From Elephas maximus indicus (lineage: Eukaryota; Chordata; Mammalia; Proboscidea; Elephantidae): DNA of 64,000 bases. Below the pieces are notes generated by a model that was given only the letters and a program-made list of their open reading frames with translations, ran no database searches and was not told the DNA's origin. Of the stretch, positions 34,096 to 46,894 are shown one piece after another. The position numbers and the translations under genes are program-made. The stretch covers positions 2,102,924 through 2,166,923 of the forward strand of contig NC_064823.1 of NCBI RefSeq assembly GCF_024166365.1. Direction: 5' to 3'. Within the stretch, counting starts at the first letter, position 1. Each line of letters begins with the position of its first letter.

Positions 34096-35673
34096 CTTCT
34101 TTACCTATGTTACTTTTATTAGAACTTTATTAGATTTCACATTCTGAAATCCGGTGAAGTGGCTTCATTGTGTTAGTTTGTGAAGCCTGAAATGTTAACT
34201 TCAAAAGAGAGTAACCAGTTAATGGCAATTACATAGCTATGGTGAATGAGGACTGTGTGACCTAGAGAAAACCCAAAATGGGTAAAGAGTAAGGACTAAG
34301 AATACAAAGGGGAAGAGAGCACAGCTGGAAGGATCCAGCATGGGCCCCAGAGTGGCACAAAACGCTCCTGTTGACCTGCACTGCGTATTTCATCAAAGGA
34401 AGTAGATTTCCACCTTACCTAAAACGGCCAACTTAATCCATTGAAAGCTTTGGTAGAACTGTTACTTTTACCTATTTAAAGTAGAAAAAAGAAGCTCTTC
34501 AGGTAATCAGAAACCGCTTGAATTTGAGACAGAAGTCTGTTTCTTTTTCCCTTATGTTGGATCACTAACTGATGTTGAACGTGGTATCAAAAGAATGTGC
34601 CTGAAGTATGCAGCCAGTGACCTTTATAATCAGTGTACACTTTGCATTTGGTGGAGAAGTGTTTACCACACCACGTTCTTTATTAACTTCAGGCCAGTAG
34701 AATCTACTTGTTTTAGCTTTAGCTTTGGCAGCAGGCCAAGTTTCAGAATGACTCCCTGTACTGCCCTGGCAAATGCTTTAAAAATAAATGCACATAAGAG
34801 AGAGTGTTGGCATGTCGTGGAGTTGGTAACCAGTATCAGAAAACAATATGTGTACTGATTGTTTAGTGAGAGGCTGGTTTGTTCCGTAAACCTTCATCTA
34901 AAGTACAATAATTAAATAAATAAATAAACTGACATGGTGGACTAACTGTGGAAAGAATATTAGATGTGAAGAAAGATTTTAATTATAAAAGGCTAATACT
35001 GCTCTGTGCAATCAAAGAGAGAGATTTGAGATACCACGGAGAGACCAGCTGACTTCCTAGGTAGAGTCTGCCAGGTTTCAGTACTTCGATGGGCTCTTTT
35101 TTTTTTTTTTTTTTTGGTCTTTTCCTTTTTTTACTCCCTGGCCAATTTATTACTATTCATGCGTTTATTCATTCTCCCACTCACTCACTCACTGACCTAT
35201 CAAACAGATATTAGGTGTTAGCCACATGTTAGGTGCTGAGGATGCAAAGATGAATGCCATCATCCCTAAACTGGAGAAACGTGATTCAGCAGGAACCTGC
35301 GCAGGTGTGGATAATGCTCAGATTAGTTTCTTGGTTTTCCTTAAGGCTTAATGAGAGAGGCTTTGAAATGCACATTGAAATGTCTGTGCCCTCATGGAGA
35401 ACTGTTATTTCTGCTATATCTGATTACCATTATTATCACAAATTGTCCACCCTCCCATCCTAGGCCATAGGCTGGGTTTTGAGAGCCTGGGAGTGGCTGC
35501 AGGAATGGCCGTGTCCTCACAGCTGTGGGCAGTGATGCAGAGAGGGGCTCAAAGTTGAAGGCAGACATGGTCAAAGAATCTGACCAGTTGGTCAGAGGTT
35601 TGAAAATCAAGTCCTGTGCAAAAAACCTAAAACTGAGGCAGTGAATAGGAGGCCAAAAAAAGAAAGAAAGGAA
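34096..35673 (+). other. Intronic DNA, L2-like piece, no gene
   Basis: An L2-like stretch lies at about 35155-35280; a poly-T run at 35097-35116. No coding feature. Confidence 0.45.
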
Positions 35674-35806
35674 AAGCAAACCCATTGCCATCAAGTCGAT
35701 TCCAACTCATAGCGAGCCTATAGGACTGAGTAGAACTGCCCCATAGGATTTCCAAGGAGCAGCTGGTGGGTTAGAACTGCTGACCCTTTGGTTAGCAGCC
35801 AAGCGT
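35674..35806 (-). mobile_element. AfroSINE-type SINE, antisense, head incomplete
   Basis: GCAAACCCATTGCCATCAAG tail complement to GGTTAGCAGCCAAGCG, then lost. Confidence 0.9.
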
Positions 35807-36305
35807 TATGACTGACATCCAATTTTAGTGCTCAAGCTAGTGCTTGGATTTATGATTGTTTTGGCTCCAGATTGGTTGTTATGAGGCATTGAGAAAATGG
35901 CAGAAGCAGCTTGTATCCCTAAGAGGTCTAATGACTTACACTACACAAACCAAACAAAGCTTCCTGAGTTTCAACAGAGAGAAATGGCGGTACAGTCAGT
36001 GCCTTGCATAGAAAATGACGAATTCGAGAGAACTGGGCCAAGCACTCCATACAGTATCCCTGGTCCAAAGTGACACTTTAGTTTCAACAAAGCAACCTCA
36101 TTTTTCACAGTAAGTAAATGTGGTTAATTCAGACTTTTTTTGGCTTTATAATTGTGCTGTGTTTATGAAGATACTTTGGTTTTATAATTATAAATGAGCT
36201 AAAAAAAATTTTTTTTTTTGAGCATAAGAAGTATATACTTGGTTTTTTGTCTGTAGGGAATTAAGTAATGCTATTATTTTTTTAAAAGTTAATACTGGGA
36301 GATTT
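35807..36305 (+). other. Intronic DNA, no gene
   Basis: No supported feature. Confidence 0.45.
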
Positions 36306-36320
36306 TGTTAGAATTTTTTT

Positions 36321-39300
36321 GTGTGTGTGGTGTGTGTTTATTTATTTTTAATAATTTTTATTGTGCTTTAAGTGAAAGTTTACCAATCAAGTCAGTCCTT
36401 GCTACATACTCCCAGTTACTCTCCCTGTAATGAGACAGCCCGCTCTCTCCCTCCACTCTCTCTTTCCGTGTCCGTTTCGCCAGCTTCTAACCCCCTCTGC
36501 CCTCTCATCTCCTCTCCAGGCAGAAGATGCCAACGTAGTCTCAAGTGTCCACCTGATCCAAGAAGCTCACTCCTCACCAGCATCCCTCTCCAACCCACTG
36601 TCTAGTCCAATCCATGTCTGAAGAGTTGGCTTTGGGAATGGTTCCTGTCCTGGGCCAACAAAAGGTCTGGGCACCATGACCACGAGGGTCCTTCTAGTCT
36701 CAGTCAGACCATTGAGTCTGATCTCATGAGAATTTGGGGTCTGCATCCCACTGCTCTCCTGCTCACTCAGGGGTTCTCTGTTGTGTTCCCTGTCAGGGCA
36801 GTCATCGGTTATAGCTGGGCACCATCTAGTTCTTCTGGTTTCAGGATGATGTAGTCTCTGGTTCATGTGGCCCTTTCTGTCTCTTGGGCTCGTAATCGCC
36901 TTGTGTCCTTGGTGTTCTTCATTCTCTTTTGATCCAGGTGGGTTGAGACCAATTGATGCATCTTAGATGGCTACTTACTAGCATTTAAGATGCCAGACGC
37001 CACTCTTCAAAGTGGGATGCAGAATGTTTTCTTAATAGATTTTATCCTGCCAATTGACTTAGATGTCGCCTGAAACCATGGTCCCCAGACCCCTGCCCCT
37101 GCTACGCTGGCCTTTGAAGCATTCAGTTTATTCAGGAAACTTCTTTGCTTTTGGTTTAGTCCAATTGTGCTGACCTGCCCTGTATTGTGTGCTGTCTTCC
37201 CCTTCACCTAAAGTAGTTCTTATCTGCTATCTAATTAGTGAATAACACTCTTCCACCCTCCCCCCTCTCGTAACCAGGAAAGAATGTTTTCTTCTCAGCT
37301 TAAGCTATTTCTCAATTTCTTATAATAGTGGTCTTATACAATATTTGTCCTTTTGCAACTGATTAATTTCACTCAGCATAATGCCTTCCAGGTTCCTCCA
37401 TGTTATGAAATGTTTCACAGATCCCTAACTGTTCTTTATTGATGCATAGTATTCCATTGTGTGAATATACCATAATTTATCCATTTATCCTTTGATGGGC
37501 ACCTTGGTTGCTTCCATCTTTTTGCTATGGTAAACAGCGCTGCAATAAACTTGGGTGTGCATATGTCTGTTCGTGTAAAGGCTCTTATTTCTCTAGGATA
37601 TATTCCAAGGAGTGGGATTGCTGGATTATATGGTAGTTCTATTTCTAGCTTTTTAAGGAAGCCCCAAATCGATTTCCAAAGTGGTCGTACCATTTTACAT
37701 TCCCACCAGAAGTGTATGTGTTCCAGTCTCTCCACAGCCTCTCCAACATTTATTCTTTTGTGTTTTTTGGATTAATGCCAGCCTTGGTGGAGTGAGATGA
37801 AATTTCATTGTAGTTTTGATCTGCATTTCTCTAATGGCTAACGATCGTGAACATTTCTTCATATATCTGTTAGCTACCTGAATGTCTTCTTTAGTGAAGT
37901 GTCTATTCATATCTTGCCCATTTTTTAATTGGGTTATTTGTCTTTTTGCAGTTGAGTTTTTGCAGTATCATGTAGATTTTAGAGATCAGGCGCTGGTCAG
38001 AAATGTCATAGCTAAAAACTTTTTCCCAGTCTGTAGGTAGTCTTTTTACTCTTTTGTGAAGTCTTTGGATGAGCATAAGTGTTTGATTTTTAGGAGCTCC
38101 CAGTTATCTAGTTTTTCTTCTGCATTCTTTATAATGTTTTGTATACTGTTTATGCCATGTATTAGGACTCTTAACGTCGTCCCTAATTTTTCTTCCATGA
38201 TCTTTATCGTTTTCGATTTTATATTTAGGTCTTTGATCCATTTTGAGTTGGTTTCTGTGCATGGGGTGAGGTATGGGTCTTGTTTCATTTTTTTTGCAGA
38301 TGAATATCCAGTTATGCCAGCACCATTTGTTAAAAAGACTGTCTTTTGCGTGTTTAACTGTTTTGGGACCTTTGCCAAATATCAACTGCTCATATGTGGA
38401 TGGATTTATGTCTGGATTCTCAATTCTGTTCCATTGGTCCATGTATCTGTTGTTGTACCAGTACCAGGCTGTTTTGACTACTGTGGCGGTATAATAGGTT
38501 CTAAAATCAGGTAAAGTAAGGCCTCCCACTTTGTTCTCCTTTTTCAGTAATGCCTTGTTTATCCGGGGCCTCTTTCCCTTCCATATGAAATTGGTGATTT
38601 GTTTCTCCATCTCGTTAAAGAATGTCATTGGGTTTTGGATCGGGATTGCATTAAATGTATAGATCGCTTTTGGTAGAATGGACATTTTTATAATGTTAAG
38701 TCTTCCTATCCACGAGCAAGGTATGTTCTTCCACTTATGTAAGTCTCTTTTGGTTTCTTGCAGAAGTGTACTGTAGTTTTCTTTGTAAAAGTCTTTTACA
38801 TCTCTGGTAAGATTTATTCCTAAGTATTTTATCTTTTACCTTCTTAGGGGCTACTGTAAATGGCATTGATTTGGTGATTTCCTCTTGGATGTTCTTTTTG
38901 TTGGTGTAGAGGAATCCAACTGATTTTTGTATGTTTATCTTGTATCCTGATACTCTGCTGAACTCTTCTATTAGTTTCAGTAGTTTTCTGGAGGATTCCT
39001 TAGGGTTTTCTGTGTATGAGATCATGTCATCTGCAAATAGAGATACTTTGACTTCTTCCTTGCCAGTCTGGATGCCCTTTATTTCTTTATCTAGCCTGAT
39101 TGCTCTGGCTAGGACTTCCAGCACAATGTTGAGTAAGAGTGGTAATAAAGGGCATCCTTGTCTGGTTCCCAATCTCAATGGGAGTGTTTTCAGGCTCTCT
39201 CCAATTAGCGTGGTGTTGGCTGTTGACTTTGTATAAATGGCCTTGGTTATGCTGAGAAATTTTCCTTCTATTCCTATTTTGCTGAGAGTTTTTATCATGA

Positions 39301-41069
39301 ATGAGTGTTGAACTTTGTCAAATGCCTTTTCTGCATCAATTGATAAAATCATTTGATTCTTGCCTTTTATTTATGTAGTGGATTACATTAATTGGTTTTC
39401 TAATGTTGAACCATCCCTGCATACCTGGTATGAATCCCACTTGGTCATGGTGAATAATTTTTTTGATATGTTGTTGAATTCTACTGGCTACAATTTTGTT
39501 GAGGACTTTTGCATCTACATTCATGAGGGATAGAGGTCTATAATTTTCTTTTCTTATGGTGTCTTTACCTCGTTTTGGTATCAGGGATATGGTGGCTTTG
39601 TAGAATGAATTTGGTAGTATTCCATCCTTTTCTATGCTCTGAAATACCTTTAGTAGTAGTGGTGTTAACTCTTCTTGGAAACTTTGGTAGAACTCTGCAG
39701 TGAAGCAGTCCAGACGAGGGCTTTTTTTTTGATGGGAGTTTTTGATTACGTTTTCAATCTCTTCTTTTGTCATGGGTCTATTTAGTTGTTCTACCTCTGT
39801 TTGTGTTAGTTTAGGTAGGTAGTGTGTTTCTAGGAATTCATCCATTTCTTCTAAGGTTTTCAAATTTGTTTGAGTGTAGTTTTTCATAGTAATCTGATAT
39901 GATTCTTTTGATTTCAGTTGGGTCTCTTGTGATATCGCCCATCTCATTTCTTATTTGGGTTATTTGCTTCTTCTCCTGTTTTTGTCAGTTTGGCCAATGG
40001 TTTGTTAATTTTGTTAATTTTTTCAGAGAACCAGCTTTTGGTCCTATTAATTCTTTCAATTGTTTTTCTGTTTTCTATTTCATTTAGTTCAGCTCTAATT
40101 TTTATTATTTGTTTTCTTCTGGTGCCTATGGGTTTCTGTTGTTGCTCTCTATTTGTTCAAGTTGTAGGGATAATTCTTTGATTTTGGCCCTTTCTTCTTT
40201 TGGGATGTGTGCATTTATTGATATAAATTGGCCTCTGAGCACCGCTTTTGCTGTGTCCCAAAGGTTCTGCTAGGAAGTGTTTTCATTCTCATTGGATTCT
40301 CTGAATTTCTTTATTCCATCCTTAATGTCTTCTATAATCCAGTCTTTTTTGAGCAGAGTATTGTTTAGTTTCCAAGTGTTTGATTTCTTTTCCCTGCTTT
40401 TCCTGTTATTGGTTTCCACTTTTATGGCCTTATGGTCTGAGAAGATGCTTTGTAATATTTCAGTGTTTTGGATTCTGCTAAGGCTTGCTTTATGACCTAA
40501 TATGTGGTCTATTCTAGAGAATGTTCCATGTGCACTAGAAAAGAAAGTATAGTTGGTTGCTGTTGGGTGAAGTGTTCTATATGTGTCTACGAGGTCAAGT
40601 TGGTTGATCGTGGCATTTAGATCTTCCGTGTCTTTATTGAGCTTCTTTCTAGATGTCCTGTCCTTCACCGAAAGTGGTGTGTTGGAGTCTCCTACTATTA
40701 TTGTGGAGCTGTCTATCTCACTTTTCAATGCTGAGTTTGTTTTATGTATCTTGCAGCCCTGTCATTGGGTGCATAAATATTTAATACGGTTATATCTTCT
40801 TGGTGTATTGTCCCTTTAATCATTATATAGTGTCCTTCCTTATCCTTTCTGATGGATTTAACTTTAAAGTCTGTGTTGTCAGAAATTAATATTGCCACTC
40901 TTGCTCTTTTTTGATTGTTGTTTGCCTGATATATTTTTTTCCATCCTTTGAGTTTTAGTTTGTTTGTGTCTCTAAGTCTAAGGTGTGTCTCTTGTAGGCA
41001 GCATATAGATATCTTGTTTTTTAGTCCATTCTGCCACTCTCTGTCTCTTCATTGGTGCATTTAGTCCAT
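36321..41069 (-). mobile_element. L1, 4.75 kb, antisense, 5'-truncated in ORF2
   Basis: 3' UTR at 36321-37430 and most of ORF2 at 37436-41060. TGTTAGAATTTTTTT at 36306-36320 and 41070-41084 is an exact 15-base target-site duplication. The 3' tail is an unusual mix of GT repeats and T-rich sequence. It is the largest L1 in the window. Confidence 0.96.
37436..41060 (-). pseudogene. L1 ORF2 (endonuclease-RT), several frameshifts and stops
   Basis: Minus-strand pieces in order. Endonuclease part at 40270-40728 (RIDHILGHK, then SDHKAIK). RT at 39336-39947 ([26 protein letters not shown]) and 38735-39352 ([11 protein letters not shown], catalytic FADD). Thumb and C-terminal parts at 38104-38685, 38046-38378, 37695-37910 and 37436-37735. 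The start is missing through truncation and the last piece ends early at 37436. Not functional, but the reading is well preserved, so the insertion is not very old. Confidence 0.93.
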
Positions 41070-41562
41070 TGTTAGAATTTTTTTTTACCTTTGAGGTCCA
41101 TAGTTCATATTTGGAAAATTATACAGGAGAATAAAGTGACCCTTAGCTGCACTCTCTCAAGCCCACTTCAGTCCGTAATTCTTGAGTCATTTTCTCAGCA
41201 AGAACCTCTTTGACATGGTCATGAAGAAGGTTTTAAAATTTTAAGTTTGAACAAGTAATACATTCATGTGGCTGAAAACTCCCAAAATATGAAAAGGTGT
41301 ACAGTGGAAAGTTTGTAAGCCCTGTTACCCATCTGCCCAGTTATCCACTCACTCTAGGAAACTGCTGTATTCATTTTTGCACATACAAACAGACACCAAT
41401 ATATTTAGTCTTATCCCACCCATCTCCCAGCCTCTTTTACAGAAAGATTTTCCTGCACCATGCTTTTTTCTGTGGACAGTACATCTTTCAATATCAGGGT
41501 ACAAAGTGTCCTCAATCTTTTTAAATTTTTTTTTTTTTTATGTTAGCCTATTATTCTGTTAG

Positions 41563-41955
41563 GGTCCCTGGGTGGTGCAAACAGTTTGCATTTGTTAACT
41601 TACCTAAAGGTTGGTGGTTCAAATCCACCAGCAGTGCCATGGAAGAAAGGCTTGGTAATCTGCTTCCACAAAGATTGTTGGTGTCGCTTCTGACTTGTAA
41701 GCATCCTATAGGACAGAGTAGAACTGTCTCCTAGGCTGTAAAGTTTTATAGGGGCAGATCACCAGGTCTTTTCTTCAGTGGAGACCCTGGTGGGTTCAAA
41801 CTGCCAACCTTTCAGTTGGCAGTCGAGTGATTAATCATTGTACCACCAGGGCTCCTCTGTAAAGATTACAACCAAGTAAACTCTATGGAGCAGTTCTACT
41901 CTGTAACTCTTGAGGTTGCTGTGAGTCGGAATTGACTCGACGGCGATGGTTTTTT
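41563..41955 (+). mobile_element. SINE containing a second, nested SINE
   Basis: Sense SINE head at 41563-41676 and its tail at 41868-41955 (GTGAGTCGGAATTGACTCGA). An antisense SINE at 41677-41860 splits it. AAAGATT at 41670-41676 and 41861-41867 is the duplication made by the second insertion. Confidence 0.88.
41677..41860 (-). mobile_element. SINE nested in another SINE, antisense
   Basis: GTTGGTGTCGCTTCTGACTT tail complement to CCACCAGGGCTCC head complement. Confidence 0.88.
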
Positions 41956-42142
41956 TTTATTATTCCATTATATGACAGTATTACGATTTATTTAACTATT
42001 CCCGTGCTGATGAGCATTTAGTTTATTTTCAATCTTTCAGTATAACAGCTATCACTGCAGGAAATAAATTTGTACATACGTTATTTAGCCAACTGAAATA
42101 TATCTGTAGAACAAATTCCAAAAAGCAAAATTGCTAAGAACA

Positions 42143-42252
42143 TTGTTGTTGTTAGGTGCCATTGAGTCAACTCTGGCTCACAGAGACGTTTCCAAGGATG
42201 GGCTGGTGGGTTCGATTAGCAGCTGAACTCTTAACCACTGTGCCGCCAGGTA
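42143..42252 (-). mobile_element. SINE fragment, antisense, internal deletion
   Basis: GTTGTTGTTAGGTGCCATTG tail complement joined to TTTCCAAGGATGGGCTGGTG and a short head; the middle is missing. Confidence 0.78.
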
Positions 42253-42798
42253 GTATCCAAATTGTCTCCCTAGGGGTTTTAATACATCAAGCTCTTAATC
42301 AGCAACGTGTGAGGAATGCCTGTTTTTTCAGTCTTGCTAAACAGAATGCGTTATCAAACTTTGGATTTTTGCCATTCCGATAAGTGAAAATGGTATCTCA
42401 GTGTACTTTTAATTTACACTTCGCTTATAAGTGATATTGAACGTTTTTTCCTATGTTTTAAGAACAATTTTTATTTCCTTTTCTGTAAACGGTACATGTC
42501 CTTTGCCCACTTTTTTACTGGGTGGTTGATCGTTTCCTTACCAATGTTTAGGAGCTGTTTATATATTAAGGAGATGAGCCTTTTGTCTGTGATATGAGTC
42601 ACACATCTTTTTTTCCCAGTTTGTTGTATGTGTTTTGACTTATGTGTGTTTTTGCCACATCGAAGTTTGGGATTTTTATGTAAATGAATGTGTCTGGTTT
42701 TTTAATGACTTCTGTGTTGTGAATCATAGTTAGAAAGACTTCCCACTGCTAGATTCAAAAGAAATTTTGAGAAAAATTGGGAAAAAACTTGTATTCAC

Positions 42799-43232
42799 TG
42801 TTATAGATTGAATTATGTCCCTGAAAAATATGTGTTGAAGTCCTAACCTCTGGTTCTTATGACCATGCTCTTGTTTGGAAGTAGGGTCCTTGAAGATGTT
42901 ATCAGTTAGGTTAACATGAGGTCATAGTGGACTAGGGTAAGTCCTAATCCTATATGATTCATGCCCTTATAAGAGAGATGATCCACAGAGACAGGGAGAT
43001 GATGGCCATATGCACCTACAAACCAAAGAATTCCAAGGATTGTGGGCCGTCACCAGAAGCTAGGAGAGAGACATGGAACAGGTACCTTTTGAGAGTCCTC
43101 AGAAGGAATCGGTATGGTGGACGCCCTGATTTTGTACACCTAGACTCCAAAACTGTGAGACACTAAACTTCTGTTGTTTAAAGCCATTCACCTTACGGTA
43201 TTTTGTTTTGGCAGCCTTAGGATAGCAATACA
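42799..43232 (+). mobile_element. MaLR-type (MLT1-like) solo LTR
   Basis: Starts TGTTATAGATTGAATTATG and ends in ACA after CTTCTGTTGTTTAAAGCC and TATTTTGTTTTGGCAGCC, typical of ERVL-MaLR LTRs. No internal retroviral sequence is attached. Confidence 0.8.
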
Positions 43233-43332
43233 TTCCCCAGAAAGGACTAGGTTGCTTACCTGGATTGGGTCACAGTGACTTCAGGGGCTAAGCCAGCTGG
43301 AGGAGGCTATTTCCACCCCTTAAGTCCTGACA

Positions 43333-43485
43333 GGAGCCCTTGTGGCGTAATGTTTAAGACTTTGGCTGCTAACCTAACTGCCGGCAGTTTGAATACACCA
43401 GCTGCCCTTTGGAAATCCTATGGGGCAGTTTTACTCTGTCCTGTAGGGTCTCTATGAGTCTGAATTGACTCGACAGCAGTAGGTA
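43333..43485 (+). mobile_element. AfroSINE-type SINE
   Basis: GGAGCCCTTGTGGCGTAATG head to GAATTGACTCGACAGCAGT tail; TAAGTCCTGAC and TAAGGCCTGAC flank it. Confidence 0.92.
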
Positions 43486-43512
43486 GGTAGGTAAGGCCTG
43501 ACTTTCGAAAAA

Positions 43513-43600
43513 TCAGCCACTGGAAACCCTATGGAGCACAATTCTACTCTGACACACATGGGGCCACCATGAATCAGAACCGACTGGACAACAACGGGTA
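43513..43600 (+). mobile_element. SINE 3' part
   Basis: ACTGGAAACCCTATGGAGCA to ACCGACTGGACAACAACGGG; head absent. Confidence 0.8.
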
Positions 43601-44077
43601 TTGGACTAAAAACGACCAATTCTGCTCTTAGCTTATACTCTCTTCCTCCCCCCGACCCCGGTACTTTTTGAGGGGGCGGTAAGAGAAAGAGGCAGAGCAG
43701 AAATGGCCAGCTGACCCTGGAAACTGTGCAGTGACTATGCATTAGTCAGGCCTGTTTAGTCTCAGGGCGTAAATAAATGTACCCTCACTTGGTATTTTTG
43801 TGACTTCTATTATCTTAAATTTATTCAGAAAGTAATGCTACCTCAAAAGTTGAGAAGCAGCACAATGATCTTTAAACCTGACGTCTTTGTGAAGCTTGTG
43901 CATTAAAATTTTCTCGTTTCAATAATTCTTAGAGCTTATCCATATTGGAAGAAAGCTATGTCAAATACAGGGAAGTAATGATGTAAATCTGTTAGTTTGA
44001 GGCCAGATTTGTCGGTGATGCCTTCTCGTATTAAACTCCTCAAAGACATTGGCAGTTTGGTAATCCAAGCTGATTAT
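43601..44077 (+). other. Intronic DNA, no gene
   Basis: No supported feature. Confidence 0.45.
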
Positions 44078-44420
44078 GTTGTTGTTAGCTGCCGTAGGGC
44101 CATCTCCAACTCATAGTGATCCCAAGTACAACAGAACAAAATGTTGCCCAGTCCTGTGCCATCCTCAAATCATTGCTATGTTTGAGTCCGTTGTTGCAGC
44201 CACTGTATCAATCCATCTCATTGAAGGTCTTCCTTTTTTTCACTGACCCTCTACTTTACCAAGCATGGTGCCCTTCTTCAGAGACTGGTCCCTCCTGGTA
44301 ACATGTCCAAAATAAGCAAGATGAAGTCTTCACTATCCTTGCTTTTAAGGAGCGTTCTGGCTGTACTTCCCCAACACAAATTTCTTTGTTCTTCTGGTTG
44401 TAAGCTGTGGTATATGGATA
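44078..44420 (-). mobile_element. RTE LINE 3' end
   Basis: GTTGTTGTTAGCTGCCGTAG start and RTE 3' UTR wording to about CTTCTGGTTGTAAGC; 5'-truncated. Confidence 0.88.
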
Positions 44421-45224
44421 TCCTTGAACCACCCAGGGTCCTGTGAAAAGAAGCTGAGAATGCAGAGCACATAGGGGACAATTACCAAGAGTTATTAGGC
44501 TTGTAATACAGGATGCCATCATCACACAGACCATACTAAGGCCTTTCTCAGTTGAAAGGATTCTAATGAGTAGGAACTATGATTTCCAACATGCAATGTA
44601 ATTTGATAGTCTAAGGAAAAACAAAAAGGCCATCCTCTCCCAAAGGAGCTTGAAAGAAAGAAAGAAGAGGGAGGGAGACATTAAAAAAAGAGAGGTAGTA
44701 AGGGATGATGAGAAAGAACCCCAAAGAGTATCAAGTCACAGTTCAATGAAGATGGAGGGGAATTACAGGGAATTCCAGTATCTGAAAAGGAAAAGAAGGA
44801 AGGGGAATCAGAAGCAGGAAGGGACAAGGAGGGGACACCCAGGAGGAGATGAGGATAAACCTTCAGACAAAATGGTGATAGAAGTCTTTTCAGAGAAAAA
44901 AGAAAAAAATAAGTAAAGAATAGCGTGGGGCAGAAAATAAGCATTTAATAATAATTGAAGAATGAAAGGTAGCTTTGAATGGCATATCACTTTTAAGAAT
45001 TACGATTAGGCGAGAGTCATAATGTTATCTATCATATGTTATTTACTGGGCTCTTTACTCCCCGAATAAACCAGAGGTTTCTTAAGATCCCCTTGGCATT
45101 GCCATGACCCAGCCCAATATCAGAGTCAGACAGTAAGTCACTCAGTGAATATTTGCTGAATGAATAAGTGAAAGAATAGATAAATGAATCGATTTTGGGG
45201 GGCATATTTAAGCCTGTAAGCTTG
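44421..45224 (+). other. Intronic DNA, purine-rich stretch, L2-like end
   Basis: 44645-44920 is strongly purine-rich. 45095-45185 resembles an L2 3' end (GAATATTTGCTGAATGAATA). No gene. Confidence 0.5.
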
Positions 45225-45395
45225 GAGCCCTTGTAGCACAATGGTTAAGAGCTATGGCTGCTAAGCAAAAGGTGGGCAGTTTGAATCTACCAGCCACTCC
45301 CTGGAAGCCCTAGGGGGCAGTTCTACTCTGTCCTATAGGGTCACTATGAGTCAGAATCAACTCTATGGCAACGAGTTTGATTTTTGCTTTAATCT
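45225..45395 (+). mobile_element. AfroSINE-type SINE
   Basis: GGAGCCCTTGTAGCACAATGG head to CACTATGAGTCAGAATCAAC tail. Confidence 0.92.
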
Positions 45396-45470
45396 AAGTT
45401 GAGACTGAATAAAAAGATTCATGTCGTTTATAGATAGTGGTTTACCTATCTGTAGAACCAAATGGAAAGG

Positions 45471-46017
45471 TGCTATAGATTAAATTGTATCCCCCAAAAT
45501 ACGTGCTGTTAAGTCTAACCTCTATACTTGCGGAGCTCTGGTGGCACAGTGGCTAAGAGCTTGGCTACTAACTTGGAAAGTCTATGGGGCAGTTCTACTC
45601 TGTCTTAACAGGGTGGCTATAAGTCAGAATCGACTCGATGGCAGTGAGTTTGGTTTTTATACTTGTGGATGTAATCCCATTTCGGGAATATGATTTTCTT
45701 TGTTGTGTTAATAAGGCTGTATTAGTGTAAGGTGTGTTTTAAGCCAATTGATTTTGAGATATAAAAAGAGCAGGTTAGGCACAGAAGCAGGCAAGCAGGA
45801 ACGGGGAAAGATAGATGTCACGTGGAGATCTCCAAAGAACAGCTAGAACATTAGAGAAGCTGAGACAAGGATTTTCCCCAGAGCAGACAGAGAGCCTTCC
45901 CCTAGAGCCAGTGCCCTGAATTCAGACTTCTAGCCTCCCAACTGTGCGGAAATAAATTTGTTTGCTAAAGCCACCCACTCGTGGTATTTCTGTAATGGCA
46001 GCACTGAAAACTAAGTC
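45471..46017 (+). mobile_element. MaLR-type LTR with SINE insertion
   Basis: Starts TGCTATAGATTAAATTG and ends after TTTGCTAAAGCCACCC and GGCAGCACTGAAAACTAAG, the layout of an MLT1-like LTR but of a different subfamily from 42799. AATAAATTTG near 45951 would be its polyadenylation region. A SINE sits at 45531-45657. Confidence 0.7.
45531..45657 (+). mobile_element. SINE inside LTR, internal deletion
   Basis: Head CTCTGGTGGCACAGTGGC joins directly to AAAGTCTATGGGGCAGTTCT. TATACTTG at 45523-45530 and 45658-45665 is the target-site duplication. Confidence 0.92.
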
Positions 46018-46894
46018 GAAAGGTTAATGGGAAGGATTTCAACAACCATGCTTGGTGTAGTTTGCACTGCTTCTGCTTCTTCTGTGTTTCTGAGCTTTTT
46101 CTCTTCTTTTATCAATTATGAGGAACTGAAAAGAGTGATCAGTGAGACTTCGGAGATGAGCAAACATCTTCCCTTAGTTATGACACCTGTGGTGGTCACT
46201 TTGATAGAACAGTAATTTGTTTATATGTCCATGAAATATTATGTTCCTTTCTTTTCCTTTAAGCTATTTGGTACAATTCTTAGCTTGGCCCAGTAAACCT
46301 TTTCCCATTCCCCAAAGGTCCATGCTTCTACGGACTGGGTAGCAATTATTATTTCCACTGATTGAAAAATAGACTCCCGGCCTTGTGAGAACCACCAGTG
46401 GGGAAGGGGATAATTCTTGGGTTGGTGATGGGACAGGCCAGATCCAGGAGAATGAAGCTAGGAATGTAGACCCACTGAGCATCTTGTCAGATAAGGTCTC
46501 AGCAGGAGGTAGTTGATAGCGTCCAGGGAGAGGAAGGCAGGAGTTACCAAGTAGAAGGACGATGTGCTCCAGGGAATTGGGGTGCTGGGCAAGATACCAA
46601 AACAGACATTCAGCCACTAGAGAATAACTCCAGACACTAGGATAAAACAATTCTGTTATTCATAGGAAGATGAGACTTCCTCAAATGCTCTGTTTTGAAA
46701 CAGAGCCCATCAAGAAGTGCCAGTGTTTCATACCCCCTACTCTGGGACTTAGGAAGATGAAGAAATAAAGGAGGCAGAGAGGTTCAGTTTGAGCGTTGCA
46801 GAATCATGGGCTGGGTGACTAAATCATGGTCAGAAAAAGGTCTACTCAGCTCTGGCCTTCACAGCTAAACAACTAATTTTGTTTATAAGGATCA
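46018..46894 (+). other. Intronic DNA, no gene or clear repeat
   Basis: Unique-looking; no coding feature. Confidence 0.5.

Larger units (their letters stand above)
41090..42775 (-). mobile_element. Old L1 3' region, antisense, interrupted by SINEs
   Basis: Wording of ancient L1M-type elements in antisense, such as GGTGTACAGTGGAAAGTTTG (41297) and GCCATTCCGATAAGTGAAAATGG (42370), with SINEs at 41563 and 42143. No open frame remains. Confidence 0.6.

Noticed and set aside
42799..43232. Possible endogenous retrovirus
   Set aside because: Only an LTR of MaLR type is present, without internal or coding sequence; reported as a solo LTR only.
44650..44916. Lys/Glu/Arg-rich 88-codon frame
   Set aside because: Product of a purine-rich low-complexity stretch; no domain, splice context or homology.
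46264..46650. 128-codon frame on the minus strand
   Set aside because: No motifs or homology recognised; intronic chance frame.
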